Shown one piece after another: positions 32,846-41,560 of a stretch of 64,000 nucleotides of DNA. This DNA comes from GCA-2747515 sp964534895. GTDB taxonomy: Bacteria; Patescibacteriota; Minisyncoccia; Moranbacterales; GCA-2747515. A program made the translations under genes and the position numbers. The DNA is taken from contig CAZHQB010000001.1 in the NCBI GenBank assembly GCA_964534895.1, positions 1-64,000 of the forward strand, given 5' to 3'. The number at the start of each line of letters is the position of its first letter. The stretch's first letter is position 1. The notes beneath the pieces were generated by a model. That model was not told the origin of the DNA, searched no databases, and saw only the letters and a program-made list of their open reading frames with translations.

Positions 32846-34573
32846 TTGTTTATCAAATCTTCAATATTTCGTACAATCTTTTCACCAAAATTATTATTTC
32901 ACGCAACAAAGAATGTTTCTGTGTTTAAAAAAACGATCATTCTATTCCTAATAGTTATCATCGTTGGAAGTTTTATATGGTGGATTATATCAATTTATTA
33001 TTTTATGACTGTAGCAAATCCTGCTAGAGGAGGACAATATACAGAAGCGTATGTTGGGCAACCTAGGTACATAAATCCACTTTTGTCACATTCTTCTTCA
33101 GCAGATCGTGGATTAGTGAAATTGATTTTTAGTGGATTATTTGATTATAATGAAAATGGTCTTTTGCGAGAGGATATTGCAGAGAATTTTGAAGTAAGTG
33201 ATGATGTAAAGGAATATACTATTTTTTTACGTAAAGATGTAAAATGGCATGATGGAGAGAGCCTAACTGTTGATGATGTCATGTATACATTAGATACTGC
33301 AAAGGATATTGCATATGGAGCAGCAGGTGTGAGTAATGATATGCGTCTTGTGTGGAGTGATGTTAAATATGAAAAAATTGATGATTATACAATTAAATTT
33401 ATTTTAAGCGAACCTAATAGTGATTTTTTGCATAATTTGACGATAGGAATACTGCCAAAACATATTTGGGAGAATATTAGCCCTGAACAATTTCAATTGT
33501 CAGAGTATAATCAAAAACCCATTGGATCGGGGCCATATACATTTGTAGATTTAAAGATTGATGAAGATAAAGATATTATCTCTTCTTACACATTGCGAGC
33601 AAATAAAATGTATTATAAAGGAGAAGCTTTTATTACAAAATTTGTTATAAATTTTTATTCAACACGTGCAGATGCAATTGCTGCATACAACGATGGAGTA
33701 GTATCAGCAGTAATTGTTGATAAAAAGAAATATGTCGAGGCTTTGAATAAAGTTGCCCAAATAAAATCTATAAAATTACCACATTATTTTGCAGTTTTTT
33801 TCAATCAAACAAAAAGTGTACCACTTGCTTTTAAAGAAGTGAGAGAAGCACTTGTGTTAGCAACTGATAAAAATGAAATTATAGAAAAAGTATTTGCAAA
33901 TAATGCAGATGTTAGACGGTCTCCTTTTGCGGATGGTGTTATTGGATTTAATAAGGACATGCAGCAGGCTTCGTTTAATGCAGACAATGCCAAGGATCTT
34001 TTGGAAAAAAGTGGTTGGAAAATAAAAGATGATGGTATTCGTATGAAAAATGAAGATAGATTATCGTTTACATTACATATTAATGCTAATCATGAAGAAC
34101 TTGCACAAGTTGCTCAAATATTAAAAGAACAATGGAGAAAAATTGGTGTAGAATTAAAAATTCAAGAGCATCAAAAAAGTGATTTAGAAGCGAATATTAT
34201 AAAACCTCGTGATTATGATGCTTTGCTTTATGCACATCAAATGCGTTTTGAACCAAATTTATTACCGCTCTGGCATGGAGCAGAAAAGGATGACCCTGGT
34301 GTGAATTATGCTCTTTTTGATGATAAGCAAATGAATGATTATTTAGAAGCTCTTGTTGCAGAAAAAAATGATGATACTCGTAAAAAATTATATAAGAAAC
34401 AACAAGAACGTTTAAAAAATGAAGTTCCTGCAGTATTTCTTTTTGCCCCAAATCTTTCTTTTATGTATAATGATAATATAAAAAATATTCGTGTAAATCG
34501 GGCAAATATATCGAGTGATAGATATGTGGATGTTCATTTGTGGTATATTAAAGAAAAACGTGTAAAAAAATAG
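32846..34573 (+). CDS. Family 5 solute-binding protein with N-terminal membrane anchor
   Basis: The 575 residues match the oligopeptide/dipeptide-binding (DppA/OppA) class: GGQYTEAYVGQPRYINPLL, DENGLLREDIAENFEVSDD-like features, YTIFLRKDVKWHDGESLTVDDVMYTL, PIGSGPYTF and a C-terminal lobe with LPLWHGAEKDDPGVNYALF. A membrane helix (about 29-51) replaces the usual lipoprotein signal. A TTG at 32846 is the first possible start after an in-frame stop; no ATG precedes the helix. No permease or ATPase genes are nearby, so it is either an orphan binding protein or partners with a transporter encoded elsewhere. Confidence 0.87.
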   Translation: MFIKSSIFRTIFSPKLLFHATKNVSVFKKTIILFLIVIIVGSFIWWIISIYYFMTVANPARGGQYTEAYVGQPRYINPLLSHSSSADRGLVKLIFSGLFDYNENGLLREDIAENFEVSDDVKEYTIFLRKDVKWHDGESLTVDDVMYTLDTAKDIAYGAAGVSNDMRLVWSDVKYEKIDDYTIKFILSEPNSDFLHNLTIGILPKHIWENISPEQFQLSEYNQKPIGSGPYTFVDLKIDEDKDIISSYTLRANKMYYKGEAFITKFVINFYSTRADAIAAYNDGVVSAVIVDKKKYVEALNKVAQIKSIKLPHYFAVFFNQTKSVPLAFKEVREALVLATDKNEIIEKVFANNADVRRSPFADGVIGFNKDMQQASFNADNAKDLLEKSGWKIKDDGIRMKNEDRLSFTLHINANHEELAQVAQILKEQWRKIGVELKIQEHQKSDLEANIIKPRDYDALLYAHQMRFEPNLLPLWHGAEKDDPGVNYALFDDKQMNDYLEALVAEKNDDTRKKLYKKQQERLKNEVPAVFLFAPNLSFMYNDNIKNIRVNRANISSDRYVDVHLWYIKEKRVKK

Positions 34574-34680
34574 TATAGAATCCTTATGTTTTGCAGATTA
34601 GTATTTTTTTAATTATGTATAGTATAAGGAAATATTTGTAATTAATAATTTGTTAAAATGTAAAAATTTTAAATAAAAAA

Positions 34681-35703
34681 ATGAAAAAAAATATTGACAA
34701 AAGTAATCTTCGTAGAGTAATTTTATCAACGGCAGATCAGTTTAAAGAGGGGGTGGCTATTGCGAAAGATATTAATATAAATGTGCAATTTTCGCGTGTT
34801 ATGGTATCTGGAATGGGGGGGAGTGCACTACATGCAAATGTATTAAGAATTATTTTGAATGATACTGCTAAAAAATATAATCACTATAGGGTAACATCAG
34901 TTTATCAGAACCGTTTTTATAAACTGCCACCAGAAGCATATAATGATTGCTTAAATATCATTTGTTCACACTCAGGAAACACTGAAGAGACGATAGCATC
35001 TTTTGAAGAAGCATTAGAAAATAATTTACCGTGTATAGGAATTTCATCTGGAGGTATTATCAAAGACATGTGTAAAAAAAATAACGTGCCACATATAAAA
35101 TTACCAATTCCTTTTGAAAATTTTCAACCACGTATGGCTACTGGACATTTTGTATCTTCAATTTTACAAGTTTTAGTAAACGCAAAAAAACTTCCAAAAG
35201 AAATTGTAGAAATGGATGAAATTAGTGAACAATTAAGAGATGCTACACTACAAATGGAAGAACGAGGTAAAAGAATTGCTGAAATTTTAGTTGGAAAAAC
35301 TCCTATAATATATGCTTCGACAAAATTTAAGGCGTTAGCGATGATTTGGAAAATTAAAATTAATGAAAATGCAAAGACACCAGCATTTTGGAATTATTTT
35401 CCAGAACTAAATCATAATGAATTTGTTGGTTTTTCAAATCCACAGGCACAATTTCATATACTTATGCTTAGGGATTTAAAAGATTATTCACGTAATTTAT
35501 TGCGTTATAAATTAACAGCAAAATTTTTGGAGAAAAAAGGAATAAAGACGGAGATTATTGACATGCCAGAGGGAAATATTTTATATCGTGCATTTGCAAC
35601 AATAACGTTAGCTGATTGGATTTCCTATTATCTTGCACTTGAGTATAAACAAGATCCAACTCCTGTTGATATGGTAGAAGAATTAAAAAAAGCATTAAAA
35701 TGA
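34681..35703 (+). CDS. Bifunctional phosphoglucose/phosphomannose isomerase
   Basis: This two-SIS-domain isomerase interconverts fructose-6-phosphate with glucose-6-phosphate or mannose-6-phosphate. The 340 residues show the first SIS motif VMVSGMGGSALHANV, the phosphate-binding CSHSGNTEETIASFEEAL, the substrate segment FENFQPRMATG and the catalytic PELNHNEFVGF. These fit the Pgi/Pmi family better than classical Pgi. It stands alone as a transcription unit between the binding protein and a long non-coding region. Confidence 0.93.
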   Translation: MKKNIDKSNLRRVILSTADQFKEGVAIAKDININVQFSRVMVSGMGGSALHANVLRIILNDTAKKYNHYRVTSVYQNRFYKLPPEAYNDCLNIICSHSGNTEETIASFEEALENNLPCIGISSGGIIKDMCKKNNVPHIKLPIPFENFQPRMATGHFVSSILQVLVNAKKLPKEIVEMDEISEQLRDATLQMEERGKRIAEILVGKTPIIYASTKFKALAMIWKIKINENAKTPAFWNYFPELNHNEFVGFSNPQAQFHILMLRDLKDYSRNLLRYKLTAKFLEKKGIKTEIIDMPEGNILYRAFATITLADWISYYLALEYKQDPTPVDMVEELKKALK

Positions 35704-35706
35704 TCC

Positions 35707-35735
35707 TTGCATATAGTATATTTTTATGCTATAAT
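35707..35735 (+). promoter_or_regulatory. Strong promoter into a non-coding region
   Basis: TTGCAT at 35707-35712, a 17-base spacer and a perfect TATAAT at 35730-35735 with TGC extension. Transcription from about 35742 would run through the palindromic element and the tRNA remnant before reaching the RNase J gene 530 bases away. Confidence 0.6.
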
Positions 35736-35755
35736 AAATAGACTATTAAAGAGAT

Positions 35756-35948
35756 CACTGAAAAACTAATAATTTGTCATTTTGATTGTAGCGTAAGCAG
35801 AATGGAGAAATATCTAAATTAACAGTTTTATTAAATTCTTACAGATTTGAGTGCCACAGAGTATATTCTCTGCCTACGGTATTTACCTCATTCTCTCGAA
35901 TTCACTTACGCTGTGTTCAAGATGACAACAAATTTTAATTTTTTAGTG
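35756..35948. mobile_element. MITE-like palindromic element, best-preserved copy
   Basis: Both ends begin CACTGAAAAACTAA or CACTAAAAAATTAA and read inward (on opposite strands) through AATTTG, GTCATcTTGA and AGCGTAAG motifs, so about 65 bases at each end form an imperfect terminal inverted repeat. The centre has no ORF. Related copies occur at 9145-9272, 57575-57702 and 63461-63648. The size of about 193 bp, palindromic shape and dispersal fit a non-autonomous miniature element. No transposase is present in the window. Confidence 0.65.
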
Positions 35949-36102
35949 TTCTAATTAAATTACTTTTCGAATTTATAGTAAATAGCTATTTGTATATCTC
36001 TTGTTGAAAGAGAGCATTGATGTTGTTTTTACGCAATATATCTTGTGTATAATTTTTTAAACGAGACTATACTGGAGATAAGTTTTGTAATAAAAGCTTA
36101 TT

Positions 36103-36127
36103 GGAAGTTCGAATCTTTCGCGGGATA
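36103..36127 (+). pseudogene. Remnant of a tRNA 3' end
   Basis: A 5-bp T arm GGAAG-TTCGAAT-CTTTC is followed by GCGGGAT and a discriminator-like A, exactly the geometry of a tRNA 3' half. The matching 5' acceptor strand (ATCCCGC) cannot be found upstream, and the D and anticodon arms are not recognisable. A TATAAT box at 36048-36053 lies upstream. It could be a decayed tRNA or the leftover of an integration at a tRNA gene. Confidence 0.5.
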
Positions 36128-36271
36128 CACATTATAAAGCAAGAGTAATATAGAAGAATAAAATGGTCGATATTTTTTATTAATAATATTACTAATAAAT
36201 CTTTCTTATGTAATCAGTAAACGTATGTCATTTTTAGTTTAATCAAGAAGTGGGCATACATAATTTTAATT

Positions 36272-38338
36272 ATGATAAAAAAAACAAGAAAAACACGTCA
36301 AACGACTAGTACAAAAAATAATAATATGGGGCGTATTGTAAGTAGAACAGCACAACGAAATGCACAAAAGGCGCGTGAAAATGCGCAAAAAAAAGGAACT
36401 AAAAATGATAGTGCACGCGAAAGCATTAAAAAAAATACACAAAAAAAACGTGGTGTGACAACAAAAAAAACTTCACGTAAATATAGTACAAAGAAGACTG
36501 TTAAACGTATTAATAATCAACCATTAAATAAAAAAAAGAAGACGGTAAAGAAAATTAATAAAAATAATAAAAAACGTGGCGGGAGAAAACAAACATTACC
36601 AACAAACGCTGAGCGTATCGTATTATCAACACGATCAAATGGGGAACAACACATTCAGAAAGTTCCTAGGGTAGAAAAAGATACTTTGCGTATTATTCCA
36701 ATCGGAGGGCAAGAAGAAGTTGGTCGTAATATGGTGATATTTGAATATGGTAAGGATATTGTGATTGTTGATATGGGAATGCAATTTCCAGAAGAAGATA
36801 TGCCAGGTATTGATTATATTGTACCAAATACAAATTATCTTAAAGGTAAAGAACAAAATATTCGTGGTGTAATCTTTACACATGGACATTTGGACCATAT
36901 TGGAGCTGCACCTATATTATTAAAACAATTGGGATATCCTCCCGTTATTGCGCGTGATCTCACATTAGCTCTCATTAAGAAAAAATTAGAAGATGGTGAT
37001 CCAGGTGCTAGTGATAAGATGCGTACAATTAGCATAAAAAATATTGATAGAAAAATTAGACTTGGGGCTTTTGTTGCAAATTTTTTTGAAGTAGAACATT
37101 CAATAATGGATTCTATGGGAGTAGCTCTTGAGACACCAGTCGGGACACCTATTCACTTAGGAGATTGGATGATTAATCATGATCCAGTTGATGGTAAAAC
37201 TGTTACATATGAAGCACTTAAAAATTTTAAAGAGCCGCGTATTCTTATGCTCGAAAGTTTAGGTGTAATGGCAAAAAAGTCAAAGAGTGACAAAGATGTC
37301 CAAGGTAATATTGAAACTCTTATAAGAGATGCAAAAGGTCGTATAATACTTGCTACTTTTTCATCACAAATTAAACGTATAAAATTATTGCTTCAGTATG
37401 CTCAAAAACTTGGAAAAAAAGTTGCATTAGATGGGTATTCTATGCGAACAAATATTGAAATTGCACAACAATTAGGTTATTTAAATGTGGCGAAGAATTT
37501 ATTAATACCAATTAATGATATTGATAAATACCCAGATAATAAAATATTGATACTTTGTACAGGGGCACAAGGAGAGCATAATGCAGTATTAAATCGTATT
37601 GTTACAGATAATCATAGATTTATAAAATTAAAGAAAACGGATACCATTGTATTTTCTTCATCTGTTATACCAGGAAATGAACGTTCAGTTCAAAGGTTAA
37701 AAGATAATTTGTATCGTAAATGTGATAATGTTGTTCATTCTAATATTATGATACATACCAGCGGACATGCAACACAAGATGATATAAAAGCTATGATTAA
37801 ATATGCACAACCACAATATTTTATTCCAATTTATGCAAATTATTTTATGTTAAAAGAAGCAGCTAAACTTGCAATAGAAATGGGATTTCCACCAAAACGG
37901 ATTGGTATATTAGATAATGGTGGAATAATTGAGTTTAGTAAAAAAGGCGGTCGTATTCGTAAAGAAAAAGCAGATTCTAGTTATGTATTTGTTGATGGAC
38001 TTGGGGTTGGTGATATAGGTCATGTAGTCCTTAGAGATAGACAGATGTTGTCAGCGGATGGTATGTATGTAATCACAGTACTTGTAGATAGTAAGACAAA
38101 AGAAGTTGTTGGTAATATGCAAATTACTTCTAGGGGATTTATTTATGTTAAGGAAAATTTCGATCTTGTAAATGAGACAAAACGTAAGGTTAAGAGTATA
38201 ATTAAAAAATCAACAAGTAGAGATACAAAAATAGATTTTCGACAAGTAGAAAATGATATACGGGACAAGATTGGAGAGTATCTTTTTCAAAAAACTCAGA
38301 GACGGCCGATGATTTTACCTGTTGTTATTGAGGTATAA
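36272..38338 (+). CDS. rnj: Ribonuclease J with a long basic N-terminal extension
   Basis: It is a metallo-beta-lactamase/beta-CASP ribonuclease with endo- and 5'-exonuclease activity in mRNA decay and rRNA processing. The first 135 residues are a low-complexity, Lys/Arg/Asn-rich tail absent from most RNase J. The catalytic core starts near residue 136 (LRIIPIGGQEEVGRNM) and carries the metal motif H204-GHLDH209, the EVEHSIMDS segment, SGHATQDD in the beta-CASP part, and a C-terminal domain. The extension may bind RNA or ribosomes; that is inference. It is preceded by a long non-coding region. Confidence 0.95.
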   Translation: MIKKTRKTRQTTSTKNNNMGRIVSRTAQRNAQKARENAQKKGTKNDSARESIKKNTQKKRGVTTKKTSRKYSTKKTVKRINNQPLNKKKKTVKKINKNNKKRGGRKQTLPTNAERIVLSTRSNGEQHIQKVPRVEKDTLRIIPIGGQEEVGRNMVIFEYGKDIVIVDMGMQFPEEDMPGIDYIVPNTNYLKGKEQNIRGVIFTHGHLDHIGAAPILLKQLGYPPVIARDLTLALIKKKLEDGDPGASDKMRTISIKNIDRKIRLGAFVANFFEVEHSIMDSMGVALETPVGTPIHLGDWMINHDPVDGKTVTYEALKNFKEPRILMLESLGVMAKKSKSDKDVQGNIETLIRDAKGRIILATFSSQIKRIKLLLQYAQKLGKKVALDGYSMRTNIEIAQQLGYLNVAKNLLIPINDIDKYPDNKILILCTGAQGEHNAVLNRIVTDNHRFIKLKKTDTIVFSSSVIPGNERSVQRLKDNLYRKCDNVVHSNIMIHTSGHATQDDIKAMIKYAQPQYFIPIYANYFMLKEAAKLAIEMGFPPKRIGILDNGGIIEFSKKGGRIRKEKADSSYVFVDGLGVGDIGHVVLRDRQMLSADGMYVITVLVDSKTKEVVGNMQITSRGFIYVKENFDLVNETKRKVKSIIKKSTSRDTKIDFRQVENDIRDKIGEYLFQKTQRRPMILPVVIEV

Positions 38339-38364
38339 TTTGTAAGATTGAATTATCAAACATA

Positions 38365-38787
38365 ATGAATCTTAGGCAAAGTATTAAGAAGGCGCAAATG
38401 AATTTCAAGCAAATGATTCCTATTTTGATTGGAGTTTTGTTGTTGGCAAATTTATTGAATGTAATTTTGCAGAAATATTATGTAGTATTATTTAGCGGAA
38501 ATTATTGGAAGGATACCGTTGTAGGGGCTTTAGTTGGAAGTTTTTCTTTTGGAGTAGCCTTAACTAGTTATATTGTTGGTGGAGAATTTCTAGATAAAGG
38601 TGTAAGCTTATTGGCAGTGACAGCTTTTATTATGACTTGGACAACGGTGGGGGTGGTGATGTTACCCTTAGAAGCTAAAATGTTGGGTAAAAAATTTGCC
38701 ATTTGGCGAAATATTTTAAATTTTATATTTGCTATTGTTATTTCTATTTTGACAGTGGTGATTTTGGAGATGTTAGATATAAGATAA
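38365..38787 (+). CDS. Permease half-protein A (ArsP/DUF318-like)
   Basis: The 140 residues have four hydrophobic helices and the segment GALVGSFSFGVALTSYIVGGEFLDKGVSLL, typical of the predicted permease family that includes ArsP-like exporters. It is only half the usual length of about 300. The next gene encodes a second half with different helices, so the two probably form one heteromeric transporter. The substrate is unknown. Confidence 0.7.
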   Translation: MNLRQSIKKAQMNFKQMIPILIGVLLLANLLNVILQKYYVVLFSGNYWKDTVVGALVGSFSFGVALTSYIVGGEFLDKGVSLLAVTAFIMTWTTVGVVMLPLEAKMLGKKFAIWRNILNFIFAIVISILTVVILEMLDIR

Positions 38788-38820
38788 ATAGTGTTTTTTG
38801 AGTGATTGAAATTTTGTATT

Positions 38821-39336
38821 ATGAATAGGCAAAAACAGGAAAAACAAAAGAATAAAATTTCTGGAGTGCTCGTTTTTTGGATAGTAATTTTAGTATTATA
38901 TTCAATTATTTTTGTAATAAAACCAGAATTGGCTCAGCAGGGCATTATTCATACTGGACAAACTTTATTAAAGATATTGCCAATTTTTATCTTAATTTTT
39001 GGAATAATGATTTTGACTAATATGTTTTTAACTCCAGAAAGAGTAAAAAAGCATTTTGGTAAAGAGGCTGGTTTGAGGGGTTGGATGTATGCTTTAATTT
39101 TTGGTGTTTTGGTAGCTGGTCCACCGTATGCACTTTATCCAATGTTAAAAAACATGAAAGAACATGGTTTGAAAACTAGTTATCTAGCTACCTTTTTGTA
39201 TAATCGTAATGTTAAAATTCCTTTAATCCCAGTGATGTGGTATTACTTCGGTTGGCAATATACAGTAATTTTGACAATTTTGGTAATTGTTTTTTCAATA
39301 TTTAGTGGTATAATAATGGAGTGGATAGATGACTAA
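38821..39336 (+). CDS. Permease half-protein B (ArsP/DUF318-like)
   Basis: ATG 38821 is chosen over an in-frame TTG at 38806. The 171 residues contain about five hydrophobic helices and a central loop FLTPERVKKHFGKEAGLRG, followed by GVLVAGPPYALYPMLKNM, resembling the other half of the permease fold. It begins 33 bases after half-protein A and ends 19 bases before trpS. Joint function with half A is inferred from adjacency and complementary halves. Confidence 0.7.
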   Translation: MNRQKQEKQKNKISGVLVFWIVILVLYSIIFVIKPELAQQGIIHTGQTLLKILPIFILIFGIMILTNMFLTPERVKKHFGKEAGLRGWMYALIFGVLVAGPPYALYPMLKNMKEHGLKTSYLATFLYNRNVKIPLIPVMWYYFGWQYTVILTILVIVFSIFSGIIMEWIDD

Positions 39337-39355
39337 AAAATAAATTGATTAATTT

Positions 39356-40342
39356 ATGCAAAAAACATTTTCAGGAGTTCAACCTAGTGGTGAGTTACAT
39401 TTAGGAAATTATTTAGGTGCTATTAGAAGTTGGGTAAATATGCAGGAAGAATTTGACGCAACTTTTTGTATTGTGGACCTTCACGCTATTACAGTGGATC
39501 AAGATCCAAAGGAATTGAATAGAAGAATTTTGGATGTTGCAAAAATGTATATAGCATTAGGGATAAATCCTAAAAAGTCAAATATTTTTGTTCAATCAGA
39601 TGTAAGCGCGCATGCAGAGTTGTGTTGGATTTTGAATTGTACAGTAGCTCGTATGGGTGATATGGAAAAAATGACACAATTTAAAGACAAAAGTGCAAAA
39701 GGTGGTGCAGAGCGTGCAAGTGTTGGATTGTTTGATTATCCTGTACTTATGGCTGCAGATATTTTGCTTTATGATACAGATGTTGTGCCCGTGGGTGAAG
39801 ATCAAATTCAACATGTCGAGCTCGCTCGTACGTTGGCTAGACGATTTAATAAAAAATTTGGGGATACTTTTGTGGTACCTGAATATAAATTGAATAAAGA
39901 AGGAGGGCGTATTATGGGTTTGGATAATCCTCAGAAAAAAATGAGTAAATCTGCAACAAGCGAATATAATTATATAAATTTAATGGACAGTCCCAATGCT
40001 GTGCGTAAAAAAATAAGAAAAGCTGTTACTGATAGTGAAAAATATATAAGTTATTCTAGTAATAGACCTGCTGTGCAAAATTTGATAAATATTTATTCGT
40101 TACTTTCAAATAAAAATACGAAAGATATCGAACAAATATATAATGGTAAAGGATTTGGAGAGTTTAAGGTTGATTTGGCTGAAGTGATTAATGAGTTTTT
40201 AGAGTCATTTCAGAAAAAAGCAAACAACATTAATGATGATGATGTAAAAGTGATTTTAAACGCGGGAGCAAGAAATGCAAAGAAACAAGCTGATAAAAAA
40301 ATAAAAGATATAAAAAATAAAATTGGATTTATTAATAAATAA
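39356..40342 (+). CDS. trpS: Tryptophanyl-tRNA synthetase
   Basis: A class I aminoacyl-tRNA synthetase of 328 residues, the normal bacterial length. The HIGH-equivalent HLGNYLGA occurs near residue 15 in SGVQPSGELHLGNYLG, the tryptophan pocket in LMAADILLYDTDVVPVGEDQIQHVE, and the KMSKS loop at residues 195-199 (KKMSKSAT). It precedes the pair of unknown paralogues by only 10 bases. Confidence 0.97.
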   Translation: MQKTFSGVQPSGELHLGNYLGAIRSWVNMQEEFDATFCIVDLHAITVDQDPKELNRRILDVAKMYIALGINPKKSNIFVQSDVSAHAELCWILNCTVARMGDMEKMTQFKDKSAKGGAERASVGLFDYPVLMAADILLYDTDVVPVGEDQIQHVELARTLARRFNKKFGDTFVVPEYKLNKEGGRIMGLDNPQKKMSKSATSEYNYINLMDSPNAVRKKIRKAVTDSEKYISYSSNRPAVQNLINIYSLLSNKNTKDIEQIYNGKGFGEFKVDLAEVINEFLESFQKKANNINDDDVKVILNAGARNAKKQADKKIKDIKNKIGFINK

Positions 40343-40352
40343 TTTTAGTTAT

Positions 40353-40808
40353 ATGTTTAAAGAGTCGATATTACCAAAAAATACTTCAAAAGAAATGCTT
40401 AGTGTAATGGAACCTTTGACATTGTCAATGAAAGAGGCTGGCATAAGATATAATGAGAAGTCGGAGTTAGTCAAACATATACGTGACAACATTACTACTT
40501 TAGTTGCTAAAAAACAAGATAAAAATGGTGATTTATATTGGCAGGAAATAGTAAAAAAAATCCAAGCAGTTTTTTTTGATCAGTATACTGATGAAGAATT
40601 ATTAACTCATGTAATGTATCGTGTATTAAATGATATTGAAACTGATTTCGATGATAGTCAAGCCAATTCTGTTATATTTGATGAGGCGGATATGAGAGTA
40701 GATAAATTTTTAAATGATTTAGATAGAGTGAGTGATATGGATGAAATAGATTTTTTGTATAAGCAATTAGATAGTTTACTTAAATTGCAAGAAGATATTT
40801 TGCAATAA
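40353..40808 (+). CDS. Unknown protein, paralogue 1 of a tandem pair
   Basis: ATG 40353 lies 10 bases after the trpS stop; the upstream in-frame start inside trpS is less likely. The roughly 151 residues are soluble, acidic and helical. The C-terminal part (TDEELLTHVMYRVLNDIETDF ... VDKFLNDLDRVSDMDEIDFLYKQL) matches the next gene's C-terminal part, showing that the two are paralogues. No catalytic motif or known fold is recognised. Location after trpS suggests cotranscription only. Confidence 0.7.
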   Translation: MFKESILPKNTSKEMLSVMEPLTLSMKEAGIRYNEKSELVKHIRDNITTLVAKKQDKNGDLYWQEIVKKIQAVFFDQYTDEELLTHVMYRVLNDIETDFDDSQANSVIFDEADMRVDKFLNDLDRVSDMDEIDFLYKQLDSLLKLQEDILQ

Positions 40809-40832
40809 TATTATAATTGATATTAAAAAATA

Positions 40833-41444
40833 ATGGAAAAATTACAATTCACACGTGCTAAAAAACTAGATATAAATAAAACAAAAGAAACAAAAAAGCG
40901 GGAGTTAAATAATCGTGAATATTTATTTGCAATGGAAGCAGAACAAAAACGTAGAGCAAAACAACATTTAAGAAAAATGGTTTTTGAAAATATAAAAAAT
41001 ATTTTAGGTTCTGAAGAAGCAATTATGAGGTTTGATGATATCGTAAGAGATATTCATAATGTGTGTTTTGGAGATTTATTACAAGAACAAAAACAACTTA
41101 CAATAGATGATGATACGCAAGTTACTTCAATAAATGATGTCGTTACAGGTAAAGCTTTGGAGCAATTTAAAAATTCTGTTGAATTGGGAAAAAATATAAT
41201 TTTTAATGATAAATCAAAGAAAAAAAATGAAAAATTAATACCAGTAGGGAGAGAAGAAATCTCCAGTCATGTTATGTATCGTGTACTTGTTGCTACACAG
41301 ATTGATGATAAACTTAAGGAACGAGATCGCACATTTGTATATGATGATAGAGATAAAAAAATTGAGAATATTTTGAATGGATTTGCAAAAGTGCAGAGTG
41401 AAGAAGAATTATTTACTTTGGAAAATAAATTAAAAAAAAGATAG
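40833..41444 (+). CDS. Unknown protein, paralogue 2 of a tandem pair
   Basis: The 203 residues start with a basic helical segment (about residues 1-50, Lys/Arg/Glu-rich and coiled-coil-like). The rest resembles the previous gene's product: EEISSHVMYRVLVATQIDDK ... IENILNGFAKVQSEEELFTLENKL. The extra N-terminal part and a central Lys-rich linker are specific to this copy. It is separated from paralogue 1 by 24 bases. The function is unknown; a tandem duplication followed by divergence is evident. Confidence 0.7.
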   Translation: MEKLQFTRAKKLDINKTKETKKRELNNREYLFAMEAEQKRRAKQHLRKMVFENIKNILGSEEAIMRFDDIVRDIHNVCFGDLLQEQKQLTIDDDTQVTSINDVVTGKALEQFKNSVELGKNIIFNDKSKKKNEKLIPVGREEISSHVMYRVLVATQIDDKLKERDRTFVYDDRDKKIENILNGFAKVQSEEELFTLENKLKKR

Positions 41445-41475
41445 TAATATTATAAATAAACAACATTACTCAAGA

Positions 41476-41503
41476 AATACGCTACATTGATGTATAAGGT
41501 ATT
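41476..41503 (+). terminator. Hairpin followed by T-rich sequence
   Basis: AATAC/GTATT and inner TACAT/ATGTA pairs make a two-part hairpin, followed by TTATTG. It may end the trpS transcript before the HAD gene. The signal is weak. Confidence 0.35.
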
Positions 41504-41560
41504 TTATTGTTAAATGTGTATATTTTTGTAAGGATTTTATTAATAAATAGTGTCAAAATT

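Noticed and set aside
36060..36127. A functional tRNA gene
   Set aside because: Only the T arm and acceptor 3' strand can be formed; no matching 5' acceptor, D arm or clean anticodon arm exists.
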